Shown: positions 1 through 6,354 of the stretch, in pieces
Layout of the letters: every line of letters begins with the position of its first letter
Position numbering within the stretch: position 1 is the first letter of the stretch
Assembly (NCBI GenBank): GCA_039920345.1
Contig: JBDSDZ010000061.1
Location: 1-12,615, forward strand
Reading direction: 5' to 3'
DNA from: Croceibacterium_A sp039920345
GTDB lineage: Bacteria; Pseudomonadota; Alphaproteobacteria; Sphingomonadales; Sphingomonadaceae
Length of the DNA: 12,615 bases
Program-made: the position numbers and the translations under genes
The notes under the pieces: model-generated
Database searches by the model: none
The model's input: the letters and a program-made list of their open reading frames with translations, nothing else
Told to the model about the DNA's origin: nothing

Positions 1-138
1 GTCGAAATCGGCAAGCGCGAAATCGAGGAAGTCCCCCTTGTCGAAAGCGCGCCGCGCTATACTGTTGCGGACAGAGAGGAACCTGTCGTTCAGCTTGCAG
101 AAGGCGAACGGCCGGCAAAGGCTGACCAAAGCGAATGA
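1..138 (+). CDS. C-terminal fragment of an unidentified protein (cut by left edge)
   Basis: Frame 1 is open from the first base to a TGA at 136-138 and encodes the last 45 residues of a protein. The tail is hydrophilic, rich in Glu, Val and Pro, and ends in KADQSE. Codons are GC-rich at third positions, like the neighbours. The stop overlaps the ATG of the following lipoprotein gene in an ATGA arrangement, which supports the frame and suggests translational coupling within one operon. No motif is recognisable in so short a piece and I cannot assign a family or function. Confidence concerns only that this is coding. Confidence 0.6.
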   Translation, partial: VEIGKREIEEVPLVESAPRYTVADREEPVVQLAEGERPAKADQSE

Positions 139-839
139 AAAGACTGATTGCGATCGGATTACTTCTCGCTTGTGCGGCCTGTAGCCAGGACGACGCACCG
201 GTGGACGATATTGCCAAGACGGCGGAACAGATCGTCGATCCGTCGGCATCGGACACGTCCGCGCTGGCCAGGGGCCGCTATGCCCCGCAGGATAACTGTT
301 CCACCGTCGAAGGAGCGGATGAATTCCGCCGCGCGCTGGCCGCCGCAGTCAAGGCGCGAGACGTCAATGCGCTCGTCGGCCTGAGCGCCGTTGACATCAA
401 GCTCGACTTCGGCGGCGGCGCAGGCACGGCGGAACTGCGCAATCGTCTGAACGACAAATCGCGCGACTTGTGGAGTGAACTCGACGAGGTTCTGGCGCTC
501 GGCTGTTCGGCCAATGACCAGGGCGGCATCACGATGCCGTGGTTCTTTGACCAGACCATTGCCGCGCCCGACCCGACATCGGGCATGCTGGTCACGGGTG
601 AAGACGTACCGGTGCTGTCCGACCCATCACCGACCAGCAAAGTGCTCTCCACCGTGTCGTGGGACGTGGTCAAGATCGCCACGCTCAAGCCGGAAGACGA
701 TTACCAGCAGATCGAACTGTCAGACAAAACGGTGGGTTTCATCGCCACCGACAAGCTGCGCAGCCTGCTCGATTATCGCCTCGTAGCGTCCAGCCGTAAC
801 GACAAGTGGAGCATCACCAGCTTCCTCGCCGGCGACTAA
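135..839 (+). CDS. Lipoprotein with C-terminal SH3-like domain
   Basis: This encodes 234 residues beginning MKRLIAIGLLLACAACS, a lipoprotein-type signal. Cys13 fits a lipobox (LLAC) and Cys16 is a second candidate (CAAC), so the mature protein is probably an envelope-anchored lipoprotein. Residues 60-125 form a helical region (DEFRRALAAAVKARDVNALV, then a KLDFGGG segment). Residues 153-208 have the pattern of a bacterial SH3 (SH3b) domain, with short strands and GEDVPVLSDPSPTSKVL as the opening. The end, LDYRLVASSRNDKWSITSF, is a conserved-looking tail typical of SH3-domain hypothetical proteins in sphingomonads. SH3b domains often bind peptidoglycan or mediate envelope protein contacts, but no catalytic residues are visible and the role is unknown. 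The ATG overlaps the stop of the upstream gene (ATGA). The TAA overlaps the stop of the convergent methyltransferase gene by 4 bp. The start is secure because it yields the signal peptide. Confidence 0.85.
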   Translation: MKRLIAIGLLLACAACSQDDAPVDDIAKTAEQIVDPSASDTSALARGRYAPQDNCSTVEGADEFRRALAAAVKARDVNALVGLSAVDIKLDFGGGAGTAELRNRLNDKSRDLWSELDEVLALGCSANDQGGITMPWFFDQTIAAPDPTSGMLVTGEDVPVLSDPSPTSKVLSTVSWDVVKIATLKPEDDYQQIELSDKTVGFIATDKLRSLLDYRLVASSRNDKWSITSFLAGD

Positions 840-1666
840 GTCTCGAGCGAAGCCAGCACTTCGTAGGCCAGCACGGCCGCCGCCACAGCGGCATTGAGGC
901 TATCTGCGCGGCCCAGCATCGGCATCGTCACCCGCAGGTCGGAGGCCATTTCATAGTCTTCCGGCAGCCCGCGCGATTCGTTACCCACCAGAATGAAGCA
1001 CGGCGCGCCATAGCCCGCCCCGCGAAAGGGCACGGCTTCGCGCAAGCTCGCGGCGACGAGTTGGCCGGGGCCTGCGCGCAGCCACGGCAGGAACTCCGCC
1101 CAGCTTGCCTGCGCCACCTTCTGGGTAAAGATCGCACCCATGCTGGCGCGCACCGCCTCGACCGAAAACGGGTCGGCGCAGTCATCGAGCAGGATCAGCC
1201 CGCCTGCGCCAACCGCGTCGCCGGTCCGTAGCATGGTGCCAAGATTGCCCGGATCGCGCAGCGCCTGGGCGACCAGCCAGATCGGCGCTGCCAAGCGGTC
1301 GATGGCCGAAAGCGACGTGTCAAATTCGGCAAAGACCCCCGCCACCGCCTGCGGATTATCCTTCCCCGAGATGCGTGCCATGATGTCGGCGGTGGTCTCG
1401 ATGACTTCGCCCCCGGCGCGAAACACCTCTTCCTCCAGCGTAGCTAGCAAGGGGTGCTCATCGCGCGCATCGGACATCACCAGCACTTCAGGCAGGTGTC
1501 CCATTTCCCGCGCATCGGTCAGCAGCCGCAACCCTTCGGCAAGGAACTTGCGTTCGCGCCGGCGATGCTTCTTTTCGCGGAGCGAGCGGAGGTACTTGAC
1601 GGTCGGGTTGGAAAATCCGGAAATTATGCGGCGTTCGACCAATTGCTCAATCCTCGCCGAAGCCAT
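836..1666 (-). CDS. SpoU/TrmH-family RNA 2'-O-methyltransferase
   Basis: A SPOUT-class methyltransferase predicted to transfer methyl from S-adenosylmethionine to a ribose 2'-OH of rRNA or tRNA in the cytoplasm. The N-terminal part (residues 18-115) matches the SpoU substrate-binding domain, including ISGFSNPTVKYLRSLREKKH and KFLAEGLRLL. The knotted catalytic domain carries the three SpoU motifs. Motif 1 is DPGNLGTMLRT (138-148, Asn141, Arg147), motif 2 is ILVGNESRGLPED (225-237, Glu230), and motif 3 is PMLGRADSLNAAVAAAV (249-265, Ser256-Leu257-Asn258). The target nucleotide cannot be deduced. At 276 residues it has the usual length. It is the last gene of the chvI-to-ptsH block. The ATG at 1666 overlaps the ptsH stop by 20 bp and has no properly spaced ribosome site. 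A TTG at 1642-1640 (codon 9) has GAGGA eight bases upstream and lies 4 bp after the ptsH stop, so it may be the true start, giving 268 residues. Confidence 0.92.
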   Translation of the reverse strand: MASARIEQLVERRIISGFSNPTVKYLRSLREKKHRRRERKFLAEGLRLLTDAREMGHLPEVLVMSDARDEHPLLATLEEEVFRAGGEVIETTADIMARISGKDNPQAVAGVFAEFDTSLSAIDRLAAPIWLVAQALRDPGNLGTMLRTGDAVGAGGLILLDDCADPFSVEAVRASMGAIFTQKVAQASWAEFLPWLRAGPGQLVAASLREAVPFRGAGYGAPCFILVGNESRGLPEDYEMASDLRVTMPMLGRADSLNAAVAAAVLAYEVLASLET

Positions 1667-1922
1667 CCTCGATCATCGCCGCCAGTTCGGCCATCCGGGT
1701 TTCGGCGTCTTCGCCGGTAACGACCAGTTCGACCGTGTCACCGCGCGCGGCGCCTAGCATCATCAGGCCCAGGATCGAGCCGCCAGCGGCGCTATGGCCG
1801 TCCTTGGCGACAGAAACCTGGCAGCCTTCCATTGCGACCACGGCGGTAACGAATTTCGCACTCGCCCGGGCGTGCAGCCCGCGCTTGTTGACGATCGTGA
1901 TGGCCTTGCGAGCCTCTCCCAA
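1647..1922 (-). CDS. ptsH: HPr-type phosphocarrier protein of the regulatory PTS
   Basis: A 91-residue HPr-fold protein. In the family, HPr takes phosphate from enzyme I at a histidine and passes it to EIIA. The active-site motif NKRGLHARASAKFV is present with His17. The regulatory-serine region GGSILGLMMLGAA is present with Ser49, the expected target of the HPr kinase/phosphorylase encoded three genes upstream. There is no sugar-specific EIIB or EIIC gene nearby, so a regulatory role is more likely than sugar uptake. The start is TTG. It gives the normal N-terminal length (MGEARKAITIVNKRG) and is preceded by GGGGGAG at 8-base spacing, whereas no ATG or GTG lies in a sensible position. The gene begins 29 bp after the EIIA gene and runs into the methyltransferase gene. 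Confidence 0.95.
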   Translation of the reverse strand: MGEARKAITIVNKRGLHARASAKFVTAVVAMEGCQVSVAKDGHSAAGGSILGLMMLGAARGDTVELVVTGEDAETRMAELAAMIEDGFGED

Positions 1923-1930
1923 AGCGGCTT

Positions 1931-1937
1931 CTCCCCC
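1931..1937 (-). promoter_or_regulatory. Ribosome binding site of ptsH, fixing a TTG start
   Basis: On the minus strand the heptamer GGGGGAG sits 8 bases before the TTG at 1922-1920. It decides the rare TTG start of ptsH, because no other start codon nearby gives an HPr of normal length. The same heptamer precedes the GTG start of pckA. Confidence 0.7.
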
Positions 1938-1951
1938 TGAAGAACCGATTA

Positions 1952-2356
1952 TTACGCCTCTTGTCCGAGAAACTCGGAGGCGATTGTTATGTAATTGCGG
2001 CCGGCATCGCGCGCAGCCGAAGCGGCAGCGGCGAGGTCCATGTCCTTGCGCGCGCCAGCCAGACGGATCAGCATCGGCAAGTTGATGCCGGCGATCACTT
2101 CGGTCTTGCCGCGCTGAAGCAGCGAAATAGCGAGGTTCGACGGTGTTCCGCCGAACAGGTCTGTCAGGATCACGGTGCCGCGGCCGCTGTCGACCTGCTT
2201 GATCGCCTTGGCAATTTCCTTGCGCCGCGCTTCCATGTCGTCATGCGGGCCGATGCAGACGGTGGCGATGTTGCTCTGCGTGCCGACCACATGCTCCATC
2301 GCATGGACGAATTCCTCGGCCAGGCGGCCGTGGGTAACCAGAATCAAGCCAAACAT
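1952..2356 (-). CDS. PTS EIIA component, mannose (Man) family
   Basis: A stand-alone EIIA of the mannose/fructose/sorbose family (134 residues), often labelled ManX or EIIA-Man in alphaproteobacteria. It would accept phosphate from HPr on His9 (LILVTHGRLAEEF). The family motif TDLFGGTPSNLA (65-76) and GINLPMLIRL (90-99) are present. Full mannose transporters carry EIIB fused or encoded next to EIIC and EIID, and none is here. It therefore probably acts as a terminal phosphate acceptor with a regulatory output, as in rhizobial and other alphaproteobacterial regulatory PTSs. It starts at ATG 2356 without a strong ribosome site and ends in tandem stops (TAATAA). It lies 73 bp after rapZ and 29 bp before ptsH on the same strand. 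Confidence 0.93.
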   Translation of the reverse strand: MFGLILVTHGRLAEEFVHAMEHVVGTQSNIATVCIGPHDDMEARRKEIAKAIKQVDSGRGTVILTDLFGGTPSNLAISLLQRGKTEVIAGINLPMLIRLAGARKDMDLAAAASAARDAGRNYITIASEFLGQEA

Positions 2357-2392
2357 GTTGAAGAAACGCTCACAAGGGGCAGGGCCGGCAAA

Positions 2393-2411
2393 CAGGATGC
2401 AGGATGCATCC
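2393..2411. repeat. Short tandem repeat ending in a 10-bp palindrome, rapZ-EIIA gap
   Basis: Two adjacent copies of CAGGATG (2393-2399, 2400-2406) are followed by CATCC. Bases 2402-2411 thus read GGATGCATCC, a perfect palindrome. It lies in the 73-bp gap between rapZ and the EIIA gene, the longest gap inside the seven-gene block. There is no T-tract, so it is not a classical terminator. A role in mRNA processing or as a protein site is only a possibility. Confidence 0.3.
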
Positions 2412-2429
2412 GGACGAACTTCGGTACGG

Positions 2430-3338
2430 TCACGGCTGTTGCGGCCCTTCGATCATTTCGGCAGCGCGCGACCCCAGGTTGCGGTGCAGCACCGTGGGCG
2501 AAAACCCACCCTCACGCAAGGCCTGCGCTATCCTTTCAGCTACGAATACGGACCGATGGCGCCCACCGGTGCAACCGAAAGCGATATTGACGTAACTTTT
2601 TCCCTGCTCCGCATAGCGCGGCAGCAGTTCGAGCAGCAGGTCGCGAATCTTGGTGAAGGCAGGAGCGAAGCCGGCATCGCCCTCGATATGTTCACCCACC
2701 GGCCCGTCGAGCCCGGTCAGTTCGCGCAAGCCCGGCGCCCAGTGCGGGTTGTCGAGAAAGCGCATGTCGAACACCAGGTCGGCGACTGGCGGCATCCCGC
2801 GTGCGAACCCGAAGCTGGACACGGTCACGGTCATATCCTGCGGCGCGGTGGCTGCGAATTGCTCGCGAATGCGCTGCTGCAGGTCGTTGGCGGAAAAGTT
2901 CGTCGTGTCGATCAGCATATCGGCCCAGCGGCGCAGCGGAGCGAGCAGTTCTCGCTCGGCCGAAAGCCCCGCGGCGACCGGCATACCCTGCGCCAGGCTA
3001 TGGCGGCGGCGGGTTTCGTTGAAGCGGCGTTCAAGTTCATGCCCGGCGCAGTCGAGGAACAGAGTGGTCAAGACAATGTCATCGCTGCTCGCGAGCTTTT
3101 TGACCCGTTCGATCACCTCGACCGGAACGAACCCGCGCGTGCGGCAATCGAAACCGATCGCGAGGGGATGCCGCGCGCCGTCAGCCCCGATCAGCCGGGC
3201 GAGCAGCCGGACCGGGAAATTGTCGATCGCTTCCCAGCCCAGGTCCTCAAGCTCGCGCAGCGCGGTGGTCTTGCCGGCACCGAGCATGCCGGTGACCAGC
3301 AGAATGCGCTGGCGCTTGTCGCTGGAGTCGGGTTCCAT
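2430..3338 (-). CDS. rapZ: RapZ-family nucleotide-binding protein (RNase adaptor family)
   Basis: This encodes 302 residues of the RapZ (YvcJ) family. In enterobacteria RapZ presents the small RNA GlmZ to RNase E, tuning glucosamine-6-phosphate synthase and cell-wall precursor supply. Outside that group the target RNA is generally unknown. The Walker A loop is GMLGAGKT (17-24), followed by LEDLGWEAIDNFPVRLL (30-46), the family's Walker-B-like region. The C-terminal domain has the hallmark FGCTGGRHRSVFVAERIA (254-271). The open frame extends 98 codons upstream, but that part is antisense-like sequence lying over hprK in another frame. ATG 3338 gives the normal RapZ N-terminus (KRQRILLVTGM). 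The gene starts 44 bp after hprK and precedes the EIIA gene, so a HPr-dependent link to RapZ is plausible from context but not shown by sequence. Confidence 0.93.
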   Translation of the reverse strand: MEPDSSDKRQRILLVTGMLGAGKTTALRELEDLGWEAIDNFPVRLLARLIGADGARHPLAIGFDCRTRGFVPVEVIERVKKLASSDDIVLTTLFLDCAGHELERRFNETRRRHSLAQGMPVAAGLSAERELLAPLRRWADMLIDTTNFSANDLQQRIREQFAATAPQDMTVTVSSFGFARGMPPVADLVFDMRFLDNPHWAPGLRELTGLDGPVGEHIEGDAGFAPAFTKIRDLLLELLPRYAEQGKSYVNIAFGCTGGRHRSVFVAERIAQALREGGFSPTVLHRNLGSRAAEMIEGPQQP

Positions 3339-3382
3339 GTGCAGGCTGTGCCGCTCGCCCGGCGAAATGTGAAGCGGAACTC

Positions 3383-3796
3383 TTAGTCCGTCCCGTGCAG
3401 GGCCAGCGCCCATTCGGCGCGCAGGGGCAGCACGGGGCTGTCGGGCCACAGGCGAACCAGCGGGAGCGAGACGCCGAGCAGTTCCGCCAATTCGGCGTTT
3501 CCGATATGGCGCGGTGCGGCGGGATCGAGCCGGATCAGCAGCGAAACGGGTGCAGGGGCGGCAGGCAGCGTGACCAGACCCACGTTGCGCACTTCGAGCA
3601 GGCCGGTGATATTGGGCGGGGGCAGGGCCCACAGCCGGTCTCCGCGTCGTTCCAGCGCAATTCCGTCATCGCCCACCAGCCTGGCGCGGCGATCAATCAG
3701 GGCCAGCGCGAGACTCGATTTGCCGCTGCCGGGCGGGCCCTCGATTAACAATCCCCGGCCGCCGATCGCGACGCAGCTTGCCTGATGCAGGGTCAT
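3383..3796 (-). CDS. hprK: HPr kinase/phosphorylase, short alphaproteobacterial form
   Basis: The HPr kinase/phosphorylase phosphorylates and dephosphorylates a serine on HPr, probably Ser49 of the ptsH product here. The 137-residue protein consists only of the C-terminal kinase domain and lacks the N-terminal domain of the roughly 310-residue Firmicutes enzymes. Short forms are usual in alphaproteobacteria, so this is not a truncation. Visible motifs are the N-terminal LHQASCVAI segment with His4, the P-loop GPPGSGKSS (20-28), the LVGDDG acidic motif (40-45) and the family signature LLEVRNVGLV (66-75). The start ATG overlaps the chvG stop as ATGA, suggesting coupled translation from the sensor kinase gene. 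The next gene, rapZ, begins 44 bp downstream. Confidence 0.93.
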   Translation of the reverse strand: MTLHQASCVAIGGRGLLIEGPPGSGKSSLALALIDRRARLVGDDGIALERRGDRLWALPPPNITGLLEVRNVGLVTLPAAPAPVSLLIRLDPAAPRHIGNAELAELLGVSLPLVRLWPDSPVLPLRAEWALALHGTD

Positions 3797-5343
3797 GCAG
3801 CCGGGAGTTCGAGCAGCAGACAGGCGCCGGTCACCCCGTCCGGTTCGGACACCGACAGCGTCCCGTCATGCGCTTCGGCAATGGTGCGCGCGATGGCCAG
3901 CCCCAAGCCGCTGTGGTTGCCGAAGCTCTCGCTTTCCGGGCGCACTGAATGGAACCGGGCGAAAACTTTCTCCCGCTCGTCCAGCGGGATCCCCGGCCCT
4001 TCATCGCAGACCAGCGCCTGAACGCGATCGGCGCGGTGCCGCACGATGACCTTGATCGAACCTTCGGGTGGCGAGAAGGACACCGCATTGTCGAGCAGGT
4101 TGTCGATGATCCGCTCGATGCGGATGGGAACGCCAAACACCAGCGCCGGGCGCCCTTCGGTTTCGATCTCGACCTTGCGGGCCCCGTTGAGCCCGCGATC
4201 GGCGCGGGCCTTGGCGACATTGGCAATGATCTTGGCAAGGTTGATGGTCTCGAATGTTGCCCGGCTCATTTCGGCATCGATGCGGCTGGCTTCGGCGATT
4301 TCGGTGACCAGTCGATCAATCCGGCGCACGTCGTGCGCGGCGATTTCGGTAAGCTGTCCGCGCAGGGCCTTGTCCTCGACCCGCGGCAGCGATTCCAGTG
4401 CGCTACGCAGCGAGGCGAGCGGGTTCTTGATCTCGTGCGAGACATCGGCGGCAAACGTTTCAACCGAATCGATCCGGTCGCGCAGCGCCGCGGTCATGTC
4501 CGACACCGCGCGGGCCAGCACGCCGATTTCGTCGCCCCTTTCCTGCATCCGGGGCACTTCGACGCCGCGTTCGCGCCCCAGCCGCACGCGTACTGCGGCT
4601 CGGCCCAATCGGCGCAACGGATCGATGATCGTGCGAGCCAAGTAGAGGGAAAGCACGATCGACACCGCCAGCGCGAACGCGATGAGCGTCAGGAGCGAGG
4701 TCCGTGCGTCGCGCACCGCCTGGGTGATGTCGACCGCGTTGCGCGTGGTCAGCAGGGTCGCGCCCTTGAGGCCGACCGGGGCGGCGGCGGTGATGACCGG
4801 CGTCCGATCCGGCGCGCGGCGCAGTTCGATTTGCGTCAGCCGCTGTTCGCGAGCCCGGACGAGTTCGGGCCAGGCCTCGGCGTCTTCCCTGGCAGGTTCG
4901 GCAAAGTCGGGTGGGGCGGCCGCACCGACGAGGAAATCCACCACCCGATCAAGCCCGCGGGCAAAATCCTGCGGGAAGGGAGCGGCGACCGGATCGCCCA
5001 GCTCGAACGAAGGTTTGAACAGCTTGAAACTGTCAGCCGTCAAATCGCCCTGCGCGTCGTAGGTTCGCAGGCGCATGTGCTGTTCCTTGCCGATCTGGAT
5101 CAGCAAAGCATCCTGGCGCTCGCGCGTCGCTCCGGCGAGCGCCTCGGCGGTAATCTGGGCTTCGATGCGGGCCAGTTTGAAGCGTTCATCGAGCAATTGC
5201 CGGCGATAGGAATCGAGGAAGAACAGGCTGCCGGCAAGCAGCATCAGCGGGATCAGGTTGACCGCCAGAATACGCGCGGTGAGCGAGGTGTTGGGCGGGA
5301 AAGGAAGCTGCGCGAAGCGGGCGGCGCGGTCTTCGTCAGCCAT
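3793..5343 (-). CDS. chvG: ChvG/ExoS-type membrane sensor histidine kinase
   Basis: A 516-residue inner-membrane histidine kinase, partner of ChvI. In Agrobacterium, Sinorhizobium and Brucella (BvrS) this system senses acid or envelope stress and controls envelope and virulence or symbiosis genes. The order is transmembrane segment 1 (about 22-43), a periplasmic sensor domain (about 47-215), transmembrane segment 2 (about 216-238), HAMP (about 239-292), then the DHp domain with FAADVSHEIKNPLASL and His303. The ATPase domain has the N-box DNLLDNAVSFS (414-424), the G1 box DEGPGI (447-452) and the G2 box SGLGLAIA (478-485). All catalytic motifs are intact. The open frame runs 47 codons further upstream, but that stretch overlaps chvI. 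ATG 5343 gives the usual N-terminus and overlaps chvI by 8 bp. The TGA overlaps hprK's ATG. No periplasmic repressor gene such as exoR is in the window. Confidence 0.94.
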   Translation of the reverse strand: MADEDRAARFAQLPFPPNTSLTARILAVNLIPLMLLAGSLFFLDSYRRQLLDERFKLARIEAQITAEALAGATRERQDALLIQIGKEQHMRLRTYDAQGDLTADSFKLFKPSFELGDPVAAPFPQDFARGLDRVVDFLVGAAAPPDFAEPAREDAEAWPELVRAREQRLTQIELRRAPDRTPVITAAAPVGLKGATLLTTRNAVDITQAVRDARTSLLTLIAFALAVSIVLSLYLARTIIDPLRRLGRAAVRVRLGRERGVEVPRMQERGDEIGVLARAVSDMTAALRDRIDSVETFAADVSHEIKNPLASLRSALESLPRVEDKALRGQLTEIAAHDVRRIDRLVTEIAEASRIDAEMSRATFETINLAKIIANVAKARADRGLNGARKVEIETEGRPALVFGVPIRIERIIDNLLDNAVSFSPPEGSIKVIVRHRADRVQALVCDEGPGIPLDEREKVFARFHSVRPESESFGNHSGLGLAIARTIAEAHDGTLSVSEPDGVTGACLLLELPAA

Positions 5344-6091
5344 CGGAGAAACTGTAACCAGCGCCGTAAAGCGTCTCGATCCCGTCGAACTCCGGATCGG
5401 CGACGCGGAACTTGCGGCGCAGGCGCTTGATGTGGCTGTCGACCGTGCGATCATCGACGAAAACGTCGTCGGGATAGGCGGCATCCATGAGCTGGTTGCG
5501 GCTCTTGATCACCCCGGGCCGCTGGGCAAGAGCCTCCAGGATCAGGAACTCGGTTACGGTGAGCGCGACGCTGCGCTCGTCCCAGGTGACCCGATGACGG
5601 GCCGGATCCATCACTAGTCGGCCGCGCGTGATTACCGGCCCGGTTTCGACAGCGCCGGGTTCGGGATTACTTTCCGGCTCCGTTACCGGACCAGCGCGGC
5701 GCAGGATGGCGCCAATCCGGGCCAGCAGCAGGCGCTGGCTGAAAGGCTTCGAAATGTAATCATCGGCGCCCATTGCCAGCCCGTCGGCCTCGTCCTGCTC
5801 CTCGTCCTTGCTGGTGAGAAAGATTACCGGAAGATCGGATTGGGTGCGCAGCCGCCGCAACAATTCCATGCCGTCAAGTCGGGGCATCTTGATGTCGAAC
5901 ACGGCGAGGTCGGGCGGGTTCTCGGTCAACGCCTTGAGCGCGGCTTCGCCATCGGAATAAACGCGCGTCGCGTAGCCTTCGGCCTGGAGCGCGATCGACA
6001 GCGTGGTGAGAATGTTGCGATCATCGTCCACCAGCGCGATACTGCGCTGCCGGTCGGCGGCAGCAAACGCCCCGGATTCCGCGTCCGTCAT
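5336..6091 (-). CDS. chvI: ChvI-type OmpR-family response regulator
   Basis: A DNA-binding response regulator phosphorylated by ChvG, 251 residues from ATG 6091. The receiver domain has acidic residues in LVDDD (20-24), the phospho-acceptor Asp66 in AVFDIKMPRLDGME, Thr93 in IFLTSKD and Lys115 in YISKPFS. The C-terminal winged-helix (OmpR/PhoB) domain spans about 152-250, with LTVTEFLILEALAQRPG, DRTVDSHIKRLRRKF and ETLYGAGYSF. A TTG one codon upstream (6094) is also open, but ATG 6091 has GGCGGA at 8-base spacing. First gene of the seven-gene block and divergent from pckA, the arrangement also seen in rhizobia. Its own promoter should lie in 6092-6354, and ChvI could act on both divergent genes; that is inference. 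A two-codon ORF (ATG-TAT-TGA) at 6099-6091 touches the start as TGATG, possibly by chance. Confidence 0.95.
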   Translation of the reverse strand: MTDAESGAFAAADRQRSIALVDDDRNILTTLSIALQAEGYATRVYSDGEAALKALTENPPDLAVFDIKMPRLDGMELLRRLRTQSDLPVIFLTSKDEEQDEADGLAMGADDYISKPFSQRLLLARIGAILRRAGPVTEPESNPEPGAVETGPVITRGRLVMDPARHRVTWDERSVALTVTEFLILEALAQRPGVIKSRNQLMDAAYPDDVFVDDRTVDSHIKRLRRKFRVADPEFDGIETLYGAGYSFSDG

Positions 6092-6189
6092 CAATACATT
6101 CCGCCGAGGTTCGCGATCATTTCTGTGCCGTAACGCGTTAACGGCGACGAGACAATTGAAGCCGCTCGGTCAAAGCCTCGCAATTGCAG

Positions 6190-6199
6190 CAAACGTTTG
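6190..6199. promoter_or_regulatory. Candidate LacI/GalR-family operator (CAAACGTTTG)
   Basis: A perfect 10-bp palindrome with the central CG and AAACGTTT core typical of LacI/GalR/PurR-family operators, with one further G on the left. In Sinorhizobium, pckA is controlled by the LacI-family regulator PckR, so an operator of this class next to pckA is plausible. It lies in the AT-rich patch of the divergent region and inside the spacer of the weak chvI promoter candidate. No LacI-family gene is in the window. Confidence 0.45.
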
Positions 6200-6258
6200 T
6201 TTAGTAACAATTATTGGCGAAACATCGGCGTTCGCGCGACCGGGCGATTTGAGCCCGT

Positions 6259-6287
6259 TTGACGGCGGCCCGCATGCCGCCTATGCG
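6259..6287 (+). promoter_or_regulatory. Candidate sigma-70-type promoter for pckA
   Basis: The -35-like TTGACG (6259-6264, five of six consensus bases) is separated by 17 bases from the -10-like TATGCG (6282-6287, three of six). Transcription would begin near 6294, leaving a leader of about 60 bases before the GTG. The weak -10 is not unusual for alphaproteobacteria, but the assignment is by eye only. Confidence 0.35.
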
Positions 6288-6338
6288 CTCGGCCAAGGGC
6301 GCTCCAACCCGAACTGGGGCGCCGTTTCTCGAACCATT

Positions 6339-6345
6339 GGGGGAG
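6339..6345 (+). promoter_or_regulatory. Ribosome binding site of pckA, fixing a GTG start
   Basis: GGGGGAG lies 9 bases before GTG 6355 and decides this start over the open frame that extends about 32 codons further upstream. The upstream extension does not resemble the N-terminus of the family. Confidence 0.7.
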
Positions 6346-6354
6346 ACCTCCGCC

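Larger units (their letters stand above)
6092..6354. promoter_or_regulatory. Divergent control region between chvI and pckA
   Basis: This 263-bp gap separates two divergent genes and must carry both promoters. It contains an AT-rich patch at about 6181-6220 (14 G/C of 40 bases) inside otherwise GC-rich DNA. Palindromes cluster here: TAACGCGTTA (6131-6140, overlapping CGTTAACG at 6136-6143), CAATTG twice (6153-6158 and 6181-6186, 28 bp apart), CAAACGTTTG (6190-6199), TTGTT-TAGT-AACAA (6197-6210) and CAAT-T-ATTG (6208-6216). A weak minus-strand promoter candidate for chvI is TTGTTA (6210-6205), 16 bases, TGCAAT (6188-6183). These are matches by eye only. Confidence 0.65.

Noticed and set aside
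3339..3632. 98-codon N-terminal extension of rapZ
   Set aside because: It overlaps hprK in another frame, is Arg/Pro/Ala-rich, and would place the P-loop far from its normal position near residue 20. ATG 3338 fits the family.
3383..3796. hprK as a truncated pseudogene because it is only 137 residues
   Set aside because: All kinase-domain motifs are present, and the short, single-domain form is normal for alphaproteobacteria.
3949..5430. 493-codon plus-strand open frame opposite chvG
   Set aside because: A shadow of the chvG codon pattern. Its composition is low in ordinary hydrophobic cores and no family is recognisable.
5344..5484. 47-codon N-terminal extension of chvG
   Set aside because: It lies over chvI in another frame and has a Ser/Thr/Ala-rich composition. 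The family N-terminus is reached from ATG 5343.
6259..6354. 32-codon N-terminal extension of pckA from TTG 6259
   Set aside because: It does not resemble the PckA N-terminus, while GTG 6355 has a well-placed GGGGGAG and gives the usual length. The region more likely holds the promoter and leader.
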